Assembly: GCF_020096995.1 (NCBI RefSeq)
Contig: NZ_CP083692.1
Coordinates: forward strand, 868,001-932,000
DNA: 64,000 nucleotides
Source: Leucobacter sp. Psy1
GTDB taxonomy: Bacteria; Actinomycetota; Actinomycetes; Actinomycetales; Microbacteriaceae
Direction of reading: 5' to 3'
Each line of letters begins with the position of its first letter. Within the stretch, counting starts at the first letter, position 1. The notes beneath the pieces are model-generated. The model saw only the letters and a program-made list of their open reading frames with translations, ran no database searches and was not told the origin of the DNA. This document shows, in pieces, positions 1-9,042 of the stretch. The translations under genes were made by a program, and so were the position numbers.

Positions 1-1358
1 GACACCTACTTCAACCACCACCGCATCCACAACGGCGACACCGACACCATCACCGACGCTGCCTATGCGGCGTGGCGAGCCGACACCCGGGCAGGGCGGG
101 CGTCGATTCTGATCGCGGAGACGAACGAGACCGTCACCGCCCTGAACAACCGCGCCCGCGCCGACCTCATCATCGACGGCACCATCACCTCAGTGAAGGA
201 GATCGAGCTGCACGACGGCAGCACCGCCTCCGCCGGCGACACCGTCGTCACTCGGCGTAACGACCGACGGCTCCGCAACCGGCACACCTGGGTCCGCAAC
301 GGCGACCGCTGGCAGATCACCCACGTCCGAGACGACGGCTCCGTCACCATCCGACCCGTCGGGTGTCGGTTCGGTGGAGCGATCATCCTGCCTGCCGCCT
401 ACGCCTCAGAATTCTTAGATCTCGGATACGCCGTCACCGCGCATAGGGCGCAGGGCGTCACCACCGACACCGCTCACACGGTTGTGACGGCGACGACGAC
501 GCGAGAGAACTTCTACGTCGCCATGACCCGCGGACGCCACGCCAACCACGCCTACGTCGTCACCGACCAGCCCGACCACGATCACCAGCATCCGCACCCC
601 AGCGACAACACGGACGCCACCGCGCGATCCGTGCTCTACAGGGTGCTTCAGCACGTCGGCGCCGAACCGTCAGCTCATGAGACCATCGCCGCCGAGCAGA
701 AACGGTGGGGTTCGATCGCGCAGCTCGCGGCCGAATACGAAAAACCATCGCCCAAGCAGCCCAACACGACCGCTGGGCCGGGCTCCTTCGCGCATCTGGC
801 CTCACCGACGAACAGACCGACGATGTCCTGACCTCAGACGCCTACGGGGCGCTGTCTGCTGAGCTTCGGCGAGCAGAAGCTAACCACCACAACATCGATG
901 CTCTGCTCCCGCGCCTGATCCAGGCCCGGCCGCTCGGCGATGCCTACGACATCGCATCCGTCATTCACCACCGCGTTGAACGCGCCACCTCGCGTCCCGC
1001 CGGCTCCGGCCGAACCCGCCGTGCACCGCGTCTGATCGCCGGGCTCATCCCAGAGGCCACCGGCACCATGACAGAGGAGATGCGGCGCGCCCTCGATGAA
1101 CGACGCGTGCTCATCGAGCAACGAGCAGCTGTCTGCCTCGACACCGCGCTCGCCAGGGGAGAACCCTGGACCGACGCTTTGAGTACCCCACCCACGAGGC
1201 CTCGCGAGGCGTCGCTGTGGCGCCAGCATGCGATCGTGGTTGCCGCTTACCGAGACCGGTACTACATCAGGAGCAGCGCTCTCGGCGATGTAGTCGAGGA
1301 AGCTCAGAGGACGGACGAGGCTCGGGCTCGAACTGCCCTTAGTGAGCTGTCCACATGA
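1..1358 (+). pseudogene. MobF/TraA-type conjugative relaxase-helicase, C-terminal part, frameshifted
   Basis: The reading frame is open from the first base, so the N-terminal relaxase domain lies outside the window. The visible part resembles the C-terminal helicase half of TrwC/TraA-family relaxases, which nick plasmid or ICE DNA at oriT and unwind it. It contains the UvrD/RecD-like end motif (GYAVTAHRAQGVT, then FYVAMTRGRHANHAYV). The frame breaks at a run of five A at 740-744. One more A would join ...LAAEYEK to TIAQAAQHDRWAGLLRASGL and continue to the stop at 1356-1358, with a plausible relaxase tail. As written, frame 1 stops at 831. Either the gene is inactivated by a one-base deletion or this is a homopolymer sequencing error. 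It marks the island as derived from a conjugative element. Confidence 0.8.
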
Positions 1359-1487
1359 CAACAGCGTCCAGACGCGCGTCGCCTAGTTGCCGAGATCGGC
1401 TACGGGATCGTATAGAAGCTGACGCTCAGGAAGACTAGATCGGCTCCCTCGTAGCTCCGGATCAGTTCACTTCGTAGACTTGAGACT

Positions 1488-2471
1488 ATGTCAAAGCAGG
1501 TGAAGGACTCGGCGAAGCAAGATCGAAAGGGAATCGCTGCAGTGCAGAAAGTCGTGACGACCGACCTCGATTGGTTGTTCCGCGAGCAGCCGACCGATGA
1601 CTATGGCATTGACGCACAGTTTGAAGTCGTAGAGAGTAATGCTGCTACTGGGCGGTTGCTCGCCGCGCAGATCAAGTCCGGCCCGAGCTATTTTAGGAAT
1701 TCTCGTCCTGAAGGATGGTGGTTTTCGCTCGATCGCGACGACCTCGGCTATTGGCTTGAGCACGCCTTGCCTGTAATCGTCGTCATTTATGACCCAGATT
1801 CAGAGGCCGCTTACTGGCAGGCGGTTAATGATCGTACGGTCGTCACTGGCAGCCGAGGTGGAAAAAAGATCCTCATTCCTCAATCCCAACAGCTTGCTTC
1901 CATGTCGCGCCCAGAGCTGGCGCGAGTTGCGTCTGGAAAACCTGAGGAACTTCGGCTCCGACAGCTCCGCTTGGCTTTACCCTGGATGAATCTGCTGCGG
2001 AGCGGGCGACGGCTCTTGATCGAAGCTCAGGAATGGGTGAACAAGTCATCTGGCCGTGGGGACATCCGGATCATCTCGGTCGATGAAGATAATGAAGATG
2101 CTCAGGAACTAGGCTCGTGGTTCATCATGGTCGGCTTACGTCCTTACGAGGAAGTTCTTCCATCCCTGGTGCCTTGGGCAGATGCTGTGCTTCATGAAGA
2201 GACCTACGATGAGGCTGACTACGAGGCTTGGCAAGATGAGTGCGTCCGCTATGACAGCGAAGGTGACAGACTTGTCTCCGAACCATACGAGGAGTGGCGC
2301 TCTGGGCGAATCGTTGATGGCATACTCCGTCCTTTTGCCAATGGTGCCGGAGAGGTTGATTTCTGGCGGCTAGAGCTGGTGCTGAACGATCTCGGGAAGG
2401 GATTCCTGGCTGTGGAACGATATCTGAAGGGCGACGGCTGGATTCTGACGCCGAGGCTAGAGGACCACTAG
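1488..2471 (+). CDS. DUF4365 domain protein (restriction-endonuclease-like fold)
   Basis: 327 residues. The N-terminal 160 residues look like DUF4365: a DYGIDAQFEV stretch, then GRLLAAQIKSG, then a predicted strand-rich section with WFSLDRDDLGYWLEHALPVIVVIYD. The D...E...QxK pattern is that of a PD-(D/E)xK nuclease core. DUF4365 proteins are frequently found in defence islands, sometimes fused to or beside other effectors. The C-terminal half is acidic and not recognised. No Shine-Dalgarno sequence precedes ATG 1488, but TAGACT at 1475-1480 sits seven bases upstream and could be the -10 of a leaderless transcript. It stands alone between the broken relaxase and other defence genes. Family call is good; a nuclease role is inference. 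Confidence 0.7.
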   Translation: MSKQVKDSAKQDRKGIAAVQKVVTTDLDWLFREQPTDDYGIDAQFEVVESNAATGRLLAAQIKSGPSYFRNSRPEGWWFSLDRDDLGYWLEHALPVIVVIYDPDSEAAYWQAVNDRTVVTGSRGGKKILIPQSQQLASMSRPELARVASGKPEELRLRQLRLALPWMNLLRSGRRLLIEAQEWVNKSSGRGDIRIISVDEDNEDAQELGSWFIMVGLRPYEEVLPSLVPWADAVLHEETYDEADYEAWQDECVRYDSEGDRLVSEPYEEWRSGRIVDGILRPFANGAGEVDFWRLELVLNDLGKGFLAVERYLKGDGWILTPRLEDH

Positions 2472-2689
2472 CAGGTTTTCTCGGTCGCTCCCGATTTTGA
2501 AGCTTCGTCGTATAGTGGAAACGAGGCGGCCTCTAAATATGCGCTGCCGCTCGTCGTGACAGTATGGCTCCACTGCTCGCGGGTGAGTCCTTCAAGGTTC
2601 TTGTCGCCGAGACCACGACAGGACTCCGCCGTGCTCCGACTCATCTGGACATTCAGCGTCCACACCCGCAACTTCCTGCGCCGCTACAT

Positions 2690-3052
2690 ATGCCCACCAA
2701 CCGGCTCCTCGACGCGATCCGCACCTGTCGCGGCCTCAAATGGAGCGTCCCAGCGATGCTCCTCGCGATCCCGTACCTCCTCGCCGCAGCCGTCTTCCGA
2801 GACCTCATCGAAGGAGGCGGACCTGAATGGCTGCACCTCCTGGTTCTCCTGTGCATCTGGAACGCCATGAAGCTGACAGTCATCGGTCCGTTCAGTCTGG
2901 TCCTCCTAATCCGCACCAGGGTGTCCGAAGGAATCGAGCAAGGAGCTTCTTCCGCGCATGCAAATCCTCGTGGATTCCCTGCCGTCGGACGCTCTACTTC
3001 TTTGGAACATAACGAGGATGGCCTGCTGAGAAAAGAACACAATCGCCTCTAA
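2690..3052 (+). pseudogene. Small two-to-three-TM membrane protein of actinobacterial mobile elements, probably frameshifted
   Basis: From ATG 2690 (MPTNRLLDAIR) there are about 120 codons with two clear hydrophobic segments (VPAMLLAIPYLLAAAV and LHLLVLLCIWNAMKLTVIG). This resembles a short hydrophobic family of unknown function, sometimes mislabelled sulfate permease, common on actinobacterial mobile DNA. In the neighbouring frame just upstream the text HTRNFLRRY reads like the natural N-terminal lead-in to MPTNRLL. The switch falls at the repeated dinucleotide atat (2688-2691), suggesting a two-base insertion. No good ribosome site precedes 2690. The tail after RTRVSEG is unlike the family. 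I treat it as decayed; the residual ORF could still be translated. Confidence 0.45.
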
Positions 3053-3367
3053 GCAGGTAGCTATTTCGAGTTTGCAATATTCCCATTCCGGCGAAATGTG
3101 GATTGTGAGATAATTGGAAGCAGATCGCAGCGTCCCGGTCGAGCCGTCCGGCTCCCGCCTGCGACAGCGCAGCCCGATCAAGGGCGCGGCTGCGCTAGCA
3201 GTGTCGGAGCTCGGCGGTAGCGTTGAACACGCATCCGATGAGAACTTTAGACGCGCCCTCAGCGTGGAGGAGAACCAGCACAACATGACAATGTTCAGCA
3301 CTAGGTGGTCGCACGGCCCCGGCACTACCAAGCTTAACCGTGACGACCGCAGCCAGGGGGTCACCCG
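3053..3367. other. 315-base gap with no convincing gene
   Basis: Between the damaged membrane-protein gene and the restriction scar. Short open frames exist on both strands, but their translations are rich in Arg/Ser/Pro and have no recognisable motif. The first 60 bases are comparatively AT-rich and could hold a promoter for the downstream operon, although I cannot pick a convincing -35/-10 pair. Confidence 0.4.
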
Positions 3368-3799
3368 ATGACCCCGTCGGTGCCGAACGAGACGCGAGAT
3401 CCTCATGCAGGACTGCTCGCTCAGCTTCGCGATCTTTTGCCGAGTGCTTTCCTGGATGGCGATCTTGACCGGGACGCGCTGCTTGACGCGCCCAGGACCG
3501 ACGAGACGAAGCCTACCTTCTCTCTCAGCTGGCCCGGCAATGAGCGAGCCTTTCAGGACGAGCGCGTCTCTGTGGGCGAGTACTCGCCCGACTGGATCAT
3601 TGCCTACGACGAGCACGGTACCCAGCAGCTTTACCTCGTCCCCGAGGCTAAGGACACCCGCAACCTCGACTGGAACGAGGCGAGGCGCATCCGCTTCGTA
3701 GAACACCCCTTCGACGTCGCAGCGGTAGGGTCGGTCGACTACGACTGCGCGACCGACAACCACGCGCTGCTGATTGGCGGAGTTGGGGGTGAGGACTGA
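3368..3799 (+). pseudogene. Chimeric scar of a type III restriction-modification system (Mod N-terminus fused to Res C-terminus)
   Basis: 143 residues in one intact frame. Residues about 1-65 (LLAQLRDLLPSAFLDGDLD, then FSLSWPGNERAFQ) read like the N-terminus of a type III Mod methyltransferase. Residues about 68-135 (GEYSPDWIIAYDE, LYLVPEAKDTRNLDW, ARRIRFVEHPFDV, VDYDCATDN) read like the extreme C-terminal nuclease region of the Res subunit. Everything between, several kilobases of mod and res, is missing, so an internal deletion near 3565-3575 has fused the two ends in frame. The stop TGA overlaps the hamA start (TGATG, 3797-3801). The product could not methylate DNA; whether it keeps any nuclease or coupling role is unknown. 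Confidence 0.65.
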
Positions 3800-4857
3800 T
3801 GGTGGAGAGCGACGCGGACGATCCGCAAATTACCGACGGCCCCGGAAACGGTGCGTCGGTAGCCGATCCTGTTCTTCCTCTCTCGCTGATGAATCGTGAC
3901 CGATTCCTGGCGCTGTTCTACGACCCGAAACGCTTCGACATCCACACGAAAACGGCCATGCACCTGCATGTCCTGCGTATCGATGGTGGAGACTTCGCGA
4001 TCAAGCCGCTGTTCAAGGAGCTGGTGAACAACAGCATCAGCTACGTGCTGTCGCGGCAGAACCTAGGCAAGCTCACGAGCGATCTCAGCCGCATGGGCGA
4101 GTTCTTCAGGAAAGCACAGATCCAGTTCAAGGCACCGGATCCTAACGCCGGCGAAGGCGGAGAACTGCTCCTCTACTCCTTCCTTGAAGGTCACCTTGGG
4201 GCACCGAAGATCCTCTCGAAGATGGAACTCAAGACGTCGTCAGAGCACTACGTGCACGGCACCGACGGCGTACACCTGCTAGAGGTTTCTCCGGGCGACT
4301 ACCAGCTGATTTTTGGAGAGTCCAAAATGTACGGCGATGCCGCCGGGAGCGTCGGGTCGAGCGCTCGTCGTGGTGTGAAGGCAGCCTTCGCAAGCATTGG
4401 TAAGGTTCAAGAGGATGACTTCGATTTCGATACCTGGCTCGTCGAATCCGAGCTTCTCAAGGAGAGTCTCGACGACCACAAGGTCGAACTTCTGGCATCG
4501 ATACTCTTGCCACCGGCCTCAGGGGCGTCAACGATAACGAAGTCAAATGCATTTGGGGTGTTTATCGGCTTCGAGCTGGACGTGACCACCTACCCGTTCG
4601 CAGACCATACGGCCGAGGAGATTGAGGCACATCTGCGCGACCTCGCCCTCGCGGCGATAGCCGCTGAAGTTGACACCATCAAGACTGAGATTCAGAACCG
4701 CGGGCTTGGCGGATACCAATTCCACATCTATGTCGTGCCGTTCCTGAAACGAAATGTCAATGGAACTGTGCGCGGCATCGAGGACATCCGAATTGGCCTC
4801 GCGTCTGAGCTCAGCGGTAAGAACCTACGCCCACCGAAGGAAAAGACGAAGAAGTGA
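3799..4857 (+). CDS. hamA: Hachiman anti-phage system nuclease HamA (DUF1837)
   Basis: 352 residues, DUF1837 family. The core shows the conserved block GEGGELLLYSFLEGHLG (residues about 118-134), then KMELKTSSEHYVHGTDGVHL and GESK at 173-176. D156, E174 and K176 form a D...ExK arrangement, as expected for a PD-(D/E)xK nuclease. In characterised Hachiman systems HamA is the nuclease held inactive by the HamB helicase and released on infection to degrade DNA. The gene overlaps the upstream restriction scar by one base and hamB by four (GTGA), so all three are translationally coupled. Family and pairing make the assignment strong. Confidence 0.88.
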   Translation: MVESDADDPQITDGPGNGASVADPVLPLSLMNRDRFLALFYDPKRFDIHTKTAMHLHVLRIDGGDFAIKPLFKELVNNSISYVLSRQNLGKLTSDLSRMGEFFRKAQIQFKAPDPNAGEGGELLLYSFLEGHLGAPKILSKMELKTSSEHYVHGTDGVHLLEVSPGDYQLIFGESKMYGDAAGSVGSSARRGVKAAFASIGKVQEDDFDFDTWLVESELLKESLDDHKVELLASILLPPASGASTITKSNAFGVFIGFELDVTTYPFADHTAEEIEAHLRDLALAAIAAEVDTIKTEIQNRGLGGYQFHIYVVPFLKRNVNGTVRGIEDIRIGLASELSGKNLRPPKEKTKK

Positions 4858-7520
4858 CGTCGCGTACGGCTGCTGATCTACTCAGCGAAATGATCCTCCA
4901 GCGTGCGGACTTTCAATCCGCTTACGGCGGTCTTGAGCACACCGTCGCGGAGTCGTTCCTCTCGGGCGATGTGACCCAGGTACTGGATCCGGTCGATGCT
5001 AAGCACCTCTTGCGCTATGCCGACGTGCTGTCGCACTCCAGCGATGCGCATCATCGGGAGCTGGCCTACACGGCGATTGCGCTGCTTCGCGAGTACGACA
5101 GTGCTGTGGGGCTCGAACAGGAATTGCGTGATCGGGTGCTCGCGGTCGCGGAGGCGGTGCTTGTTCAGCTCGGTAACTTTCCTGGAATCCGAACCCTGCA
5201 GAAGGGTGTCGGCAGCCGCTACGCACTACCACTGTCTCGCGGCGCACTACGCATCGCGAAGGAGGTGCTGCAGCGCACGAGCATGGGCGATGCGACACTC
5301 ACTGATGCGCAATATGCGATCACGGAGAAGATGCGCGGCGAGGACTACTTCAGTTTCTCGGGACCTACGTCGCTCGGCAAGTCGTTCATCATCAAGGACG
5401 CGCTTTACGACATCGTTCGCCGAGACGAGCTCAACGACCACTGCGTCGTTGTCCTCGTGCCCACGAAGGCACTCATCGGCCAGACGGCAGCGGATCTCAG
5501 AAGTCTCCTGTCGGAGGTTCCTGAAGTAAACGTCGCGACCTATCCCTCGCTTCCGAAGCTGCTACGCCAGAAGTACCGGCGCACCATCTTCGTACTGACT
5601 CCCGAACGATTGCTCCGTTATCTGGCTGATCCAGTGCGCGAGATTGATTATCTTGTGGTCGACGAGGCACAGAAGGTCATCGCCAAGAACGATGCGCGCA
5701 GCTCGCTCTACTACCATGCGATCGTCGAAGCAACCCGTCGGTTCGCGACGAAGCTCGTCTTCGCATCGCCGAGCATCGCGAATCCAGAGCTGTTTCTGGA
5801 ACTGTTCGGTAAGGCAACCAACGGGGCGTTGGCTGTCAAAGAACGGACGGTGGCACAGCATCGATACTTCGTCGATCTAGTCACTCAACGTCAGTACTAC
5901 TTTTCGGGGATAGACGCGACACCACAGGAACTCGAAGCCCCTCCTAGGCAGACGGACGTGGTCGATCTCATACTCTCTCGGAGTGGGGATCGAAAGGCAA
6001 TCATCTACATCAACGGCTCCTTGAAATCTGCGGAGTTCGCACTTCGGCTTGCGGAGCGTCGTGGCGTGGTGTCGGATGAGAAGCTCGATGAGCTGATCAA
6101 GCACGTTCGCGAGTACGTGCACAAGGACTATTTCCTAGCGAGCACTTTGAGTCGTGGCGTCGCCTTCCATCACGGCAAGATGCCCCAGGAAGTGCGTGAA
6201 CGGGTCGAGCGAGCATTCGCGGATCCCGAGTCCCCGATCCAGTTCGTGGTCTGCACGTCCACGTTGCTTGAGGGAGTGAACCTCCCAGCGAAGAACATCT
6301 TCGTTCTTAGTGACAAGCACGGCAATAGCTCGTTTACGAAGATCGACTTCGAGAATCTCGCTGGCCGCGCTGGTCGTCTCACCTACGACTTCTCCGGCAA
6401 CGTCGTCTGCGTGCGCGAAGAGACAAACCGCTGGGCTGACACGACCCGGGCACTGATTCCCCGGGCCGAACCCGCTCGCGCTGAAAGCTTCCTCGTCAAT
6501 CCTGCGAACAACCGGAAGAAGGAGTACACGGACATCGCGCGGATACTGCGAGGCGATAGCCTGCCGGGCACGCCGTCGGCAGATCAGCAGCGAAGTGTTG
6601 AGCAGTATGCATCCATCCTGACCCTGCATCAGCTCGACAACCAGCAGACACCGCTCCGGAGCTACTTCCTCGACAAGGTCAAGGATGGGCGCGAGCTACT
6701 CCGGAAAGCGGCCGCTTCGGTGAAAGTGCCAACCGATGTGTTGCGCCGCTCCCCGAACATCCCTCCGGAGTACCAGGACCGCGTGTGGGCTGATCTCACC
6801 GGCGGCTCTGCCGCACCCCTCGTCGCTGAGGACGCAGACCTCGCCGACGTCAACACGTTCCTCAACTTACTCAGCCGCCTTAGTAACCTCTACGTGTGGC
6901 GAACGACTGAGGTTTCGGGAACAGACCCCCTGATGCCCAAGAACGCCGATGCTGACGGCTGGGAACGCCGTCTCTACTATTGGGCGCTCCTCATGCGCGG
7001 TTGGGTACGAGGCGATCCGATCAACCGGGTGATCTCCAGCTCAATCGCGTATTACGCCCAGCGTGGATGGATCACCTACCGCGACTACTCGCGTGAAGAG
7101 AGTCTCGTCAACGAACCTTTTGACCGAAACTCGGCGAAGCACGTTAACCTCATCATCGAGTGGACCCTGCGGGACATCGAAGGAGGCCTACGGTTCCGCA
7201 TCATCGGGTACCTGCAGAACTTCTTCGATGTGAGCCTCATGGCACTCGGAAGAGATAGAGCCGGAGTCAACGTTGCGACGCTTGTCGAGTATGGCACGAC
7301 TGATCGGCGGGCGATTCAGCTCCAAGAGGTGGGGTTCGGTCGGTCCGTCGCGACGGAGCTTCTGGCCGATCACGCCGATGCGCTGCAATTCTCTGCCGAT
7401 GATGAACTCGAAGAGTTTGACTATGAAGTTGTGCTGGTAAACACCACGCTGTCGGACGAGGCGCGGGCCGAAATCGAGAACATCATGATCAAGGTGCAAG
7501 TTGATGCCACTGCGACGTAG
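4854..7520 (+). CDS. hamB: Hachiman anti-phage system DEAD/DEAH-box helicase HamB
   Basis: 888 residues starting at GTG 4854, inside the hamA stop. Superfamily 2 helicase motifs are in order: Walker A GPTSLGKS (170-177), LVPTKALIGQ, LTPERL, DEAQ (270-273), then domain-2 motifs AFHHGKMP (437-444), CTSTLLEGVNLP (467-478) and ENLAGRAGRL (500-509). This is a Ski2/HamB-like helicase with an N-terminal helical region and a long C-terminal extension. HamB is thought to sense damaged or invading DNA and control HamA. Length and partner fit the Hachiman type. No disabling change is visible in the helicase motifs, so the system looks intact. Confidence 0.9.
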   Translation: MTSRTAADLLSEMILQRADFQSAYGGLEHTVAESFLSGDVTQVLDPVDAKHLLRYADVLSHSSDAHHRELAYTAIALLREYDSAVGLEQELRDRVLAVAEAVLVQLGNFPGIRTLQKGVGSRYALPLSRGALRIAKEVLQRTSMGDATLTDAQYAITEKMRGEDYFSFSGPTSLGKSFIIKDALYDIVRRDELNDHCVVVLVPTKALIGQTAADLRSLLSEVPEVNVATYPSLPKLLRQKYRRTIFVLTPERLLRYLADPVREIDYLVVDEAQKVIAKNDARSSLYYHAIVEATRRFATKLVFASPSIANPELFLELFGKATNGALAVKERTVAQHRYFVDLVTQRQYYFSGIDATPQELEAPPRQTDVVDLILSRSGDRKAIIYINGSLKSAEFALRLAERRGVVSDEKLDELIKHVREYVHKDYFLASTLSRGVAFHHGKMPQEVRERVERAFADPESPIQFVVCTSTLLEGVNLPAKNIFVLSDKHGNSSFTKIDFENLAGRAGRLTYDFSGNVVCVREETNRWADTTRALIPRAEPARAESFLVNPANNRKKEYTDIARILRGDSLPGTPSADQQRSVEQYASILTLHQLDNQQTPLRSYFLDKVKDGRELLRKAAASVKVPTDVLRRSPNIPPEYQDRVWADLTGGSAAPLVAEDADLADVNTFLNLLSRLSNLYVWRTTEVSGTDPLMPKNADADGWERRLYYWALLMRGWVRGDPINRVISSSIAYYAQRGWITYRDYSREESLVNEPFDRNSAKHVNLIIEWTLRDIEGGLRFRIIGYLQNFFDVSLMALGRDRAGVNVATLVEYGTTDRRAIQLQEVGFGRSVATELLADHADALQFSADDELEEFDYEVVLVNTTLSDEARAEIENIMIKVQVDATAT

Positions 7521-7662
7521 CCGCAGAGCGGCGGTACCTGAGGCGGTGGAGGTTCCGGTGACGCTTGCGCCGACCTGGTCGTCTTCCTCACCGAAGCCGC
7601 TCAGGATGTCGGAGACCAACCGTATCGTCAGTTCGGGCGCCGAAGCTTGGAGGAAGACATGA
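7504..7662 (+). CDS. Possible 52-residue small protein bridging hamB and the next gene
   Basis: ATG 7504 lies inside the end of hamB (17-base overlap). The frame runs to a TGA that overlaps the next gene's ATG by four bases (ATGA, 7659-7662). The product is basic at the N-terminus (MPLRRSRRAAVPEAVEVPV) with a Ser/Pro-rich middle and no recognised motif. The double overlap is what one expects of a translationally coupled mini-gene. A chance frame in GC-rich DNA is, however, quite possible. Confidence 0.25.
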   Translation: MPLRRSRRAAVPEAVEVPVTLAPTWSSSSPKPLRMSETNRIVSSGAEAWRKT

Positions 7663-8378
7663 CATCCGACGGATATTCTTTCCCCGTCGCAATCTCGCGG
7701 CTCACCGAAGGCGAGACCTCGCGCGAGCCGCAGAACATCCGCGCAATCAAGTGGCTGCTTGACCAGCCCGGTCGATCCGTTGCAGTGGTTACACCACAGA
7801 AGCAGTTCCACGGCGACAGCCTGAAGCGCTTAGTAGCTCGGCCCGGAGTGCTGCATCTCAGCTGTCGAGGCCTATCGGTGGGATCGCTCTCGGGGCGCCG
7901 AGTGCTCTATGCCTGGCCCGACCGCAAGCACTTGAACGAACTGTGGGACGTCGATGCGGAAGCGCTCGCGGTCATCGAATGGAACGAGAACGAGACCGCC
8001 GAGTGGATCGAGGATGCCCGGCCGATTCAGCTTCTCCAGGGCAAGACCGTGCAGCCCCCCTCTCCGTCAGGGGACGATGCCCCGGAAGCGTCCGAGCCGC
8101 TGCCGAATGGTGTTGAAGAGATCTTGGAGCACATCGCGGCATGGGCGGCGGGCTACTCCACCGGGCTGAAGCGGAACGAAGAGGACAAGCTCAAGGCGGA
8201 CATGATGAACCGACCGGAGCGGTGGGGGCCTATTACTGTTGAGCAGGTGCGAACGAAATGCCGGGCACTCGGGATGCGGCCGGACGACGTTGACACCGTC
8301 GCGGGGTTCCTGCAGCGACGGAAGGAAGGCCGGCGCTTCAACGTGCAGAGCTCGTACCGCACGTTCCATTTCACTTAG
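7659..8378 (+). CDS. Unrecognised 239-residue protein downstream of Hachiman
   Basis: A TTG twelve bases earlier would give a longer frame, but ATG 7659 has a strong GGAGGAAG ribosome site at 7649-7656, so I start there. I do not recognise the family. Residues 15-85 look alpha/beta (IRAIKWLL, RSVAVVTPQKQF, VLHLSCRGLSVGSLSGRRVLYAWP). Around 120-150 there is a Pro/Ser/acidic linker. The C-terminal third is helical with a possible winged-helix flavour (ITVEQVRTKCRALGMRPDDVDTVAGFLQRR). No membrane segment or catalytic motif is evident. Position between hamB and an AlbA_2 gene suggests a defence-island passenger or accessory factor; that is inference only. Confidence 0.6.
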   Translation: MTSDGYSFPVAISRLTEGETSREPQNIRAIKWLLDQPGRSVAVVTPQKQFHGDSLKRLVARPGVLHLSCRGLSVGSLSGRRVLYAWPDRKHLNELWDVDAEALAVIEWNENETAEWIEDARPIQLLQGKTVQPPSPSGDDAPEASEPLPNGVEEILEHIAAWAAGYSTGLKRNEEDKLKADMMNRPERWGPITVEQVRTKCRALGMRPDDVDTVAGFLQRRKEGRRFNVQSSYRTFHFT

Positions 8379-8388
8379 GAATTACGTC

Positions 8389-9042
8389 ATGGCAAGCGAG
8401 CAGAAGCTGTCGAGGCACCAGGCGATCAGCGCGGAAGCTCAGCAGATGCTGGCGCTGGGGGAATCGGGGCGCTTCGAGTTCAAGCGTGACGATGATGCGG
8501 TATCGGTGAAGCTGCTTGCCACGCTGGCCAACTGGGTCGCTCTGGACCCTGATCGAGAGGTAGCCCACCTTCTGGTGGGCGTCGACGAGATCGAGGATCC
8601 AGCGACTGGCCTCGTTTCCGGAGAACCGTGCGGTCTGGCGAAGGGGCTCGATAGGACGGTTTCTCGTATCCAGGATCTTGCGAGCAAGACTCGTCCGGTG
8701 CCGGTGGACGCCTTCATCGTCGAGGAAGACGTCTCGGGTGAGAAACCTTTCGTGCGCGTGGAAGTGCGACCCACCATGCCGCCGCACTTCGATGACGAGG
8801 GGCGGCGCCAGACCCGTCAAGGCCGTTCTACTCGGGCGCTGACAGATGACGAGTTGCTGCGCGTCTACCTTGATCGGGAGGCTGGGAGTTTCGCTGCCCG
8901 ATTCCGGCAGACCAGCGACGAGCTTCGTACGGCTGTTGGGGCGATTGGCGGCCAGGTGGACGACGTCGCTGCGGCGATCGAGGAGAACATCGCGAAGCCG
9001 ATCCGCGTTGGCCCCATTGGGGGTGTCGCCTTCGCAGGCTGA
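8389..9042 (+). CDS. AlbA_2 / Schlafen-type putative DNA-binding protein
   Basis: 217 residues from ATG 8389, with AGGA at 8377-8380. The sequence GESGRFEFKRD (near residue 20) followed by LLATLANWVALDPDREVAHLLVGVDE is the hallmark of the AlbA_2 (Schlafen AlbA_2, formerly AAA_4) domain: an E.xxxEFK entry, a helix, and a strand ending in GVDE. The family occurs in regulators and in RNase-like Schlafen proteins. The C-terminal part from about residue 150 is helical (RQTRQGRSTRALTDDELLRVYLDR...) and has no second domain I can name. It overlaps the next gene by 20 bases. It is probably part of the defence island; the molecular role is not known. Confidence 0.65.
   Translation: MASEQKLSRHQAISAEAQQMLALGESGRFEFKRDDDAVSVKLLATLANWVALDPDREVAHLLVGVDEIEDPATGLVSGEPCGLAKGLDRTVSRIQDLASKTRPVPVDAFIVEEDVSGEKPFVRVEVRPTMPPHFDDEGRRQTRQGRSTRALTDDELLRVYLDREAGSFAARFRQTSDELRTAVGAIGGQVDDVAAAIEENIAKPIRVGPIGGVAFAG

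Noticed and set aside
3114..3371. 85-codon plus-strand frame ahead of the restriction scar
   Set aside because: No ribosome site, no family resemblance and random-looking composition.
2906..3763. Minus-strand open frame of 285 codons across the restriction scar
   Set aside because: It is antisense to the Mod/Res chimera and has no recognisable domain; the plus-strand frame explains the sequence better.
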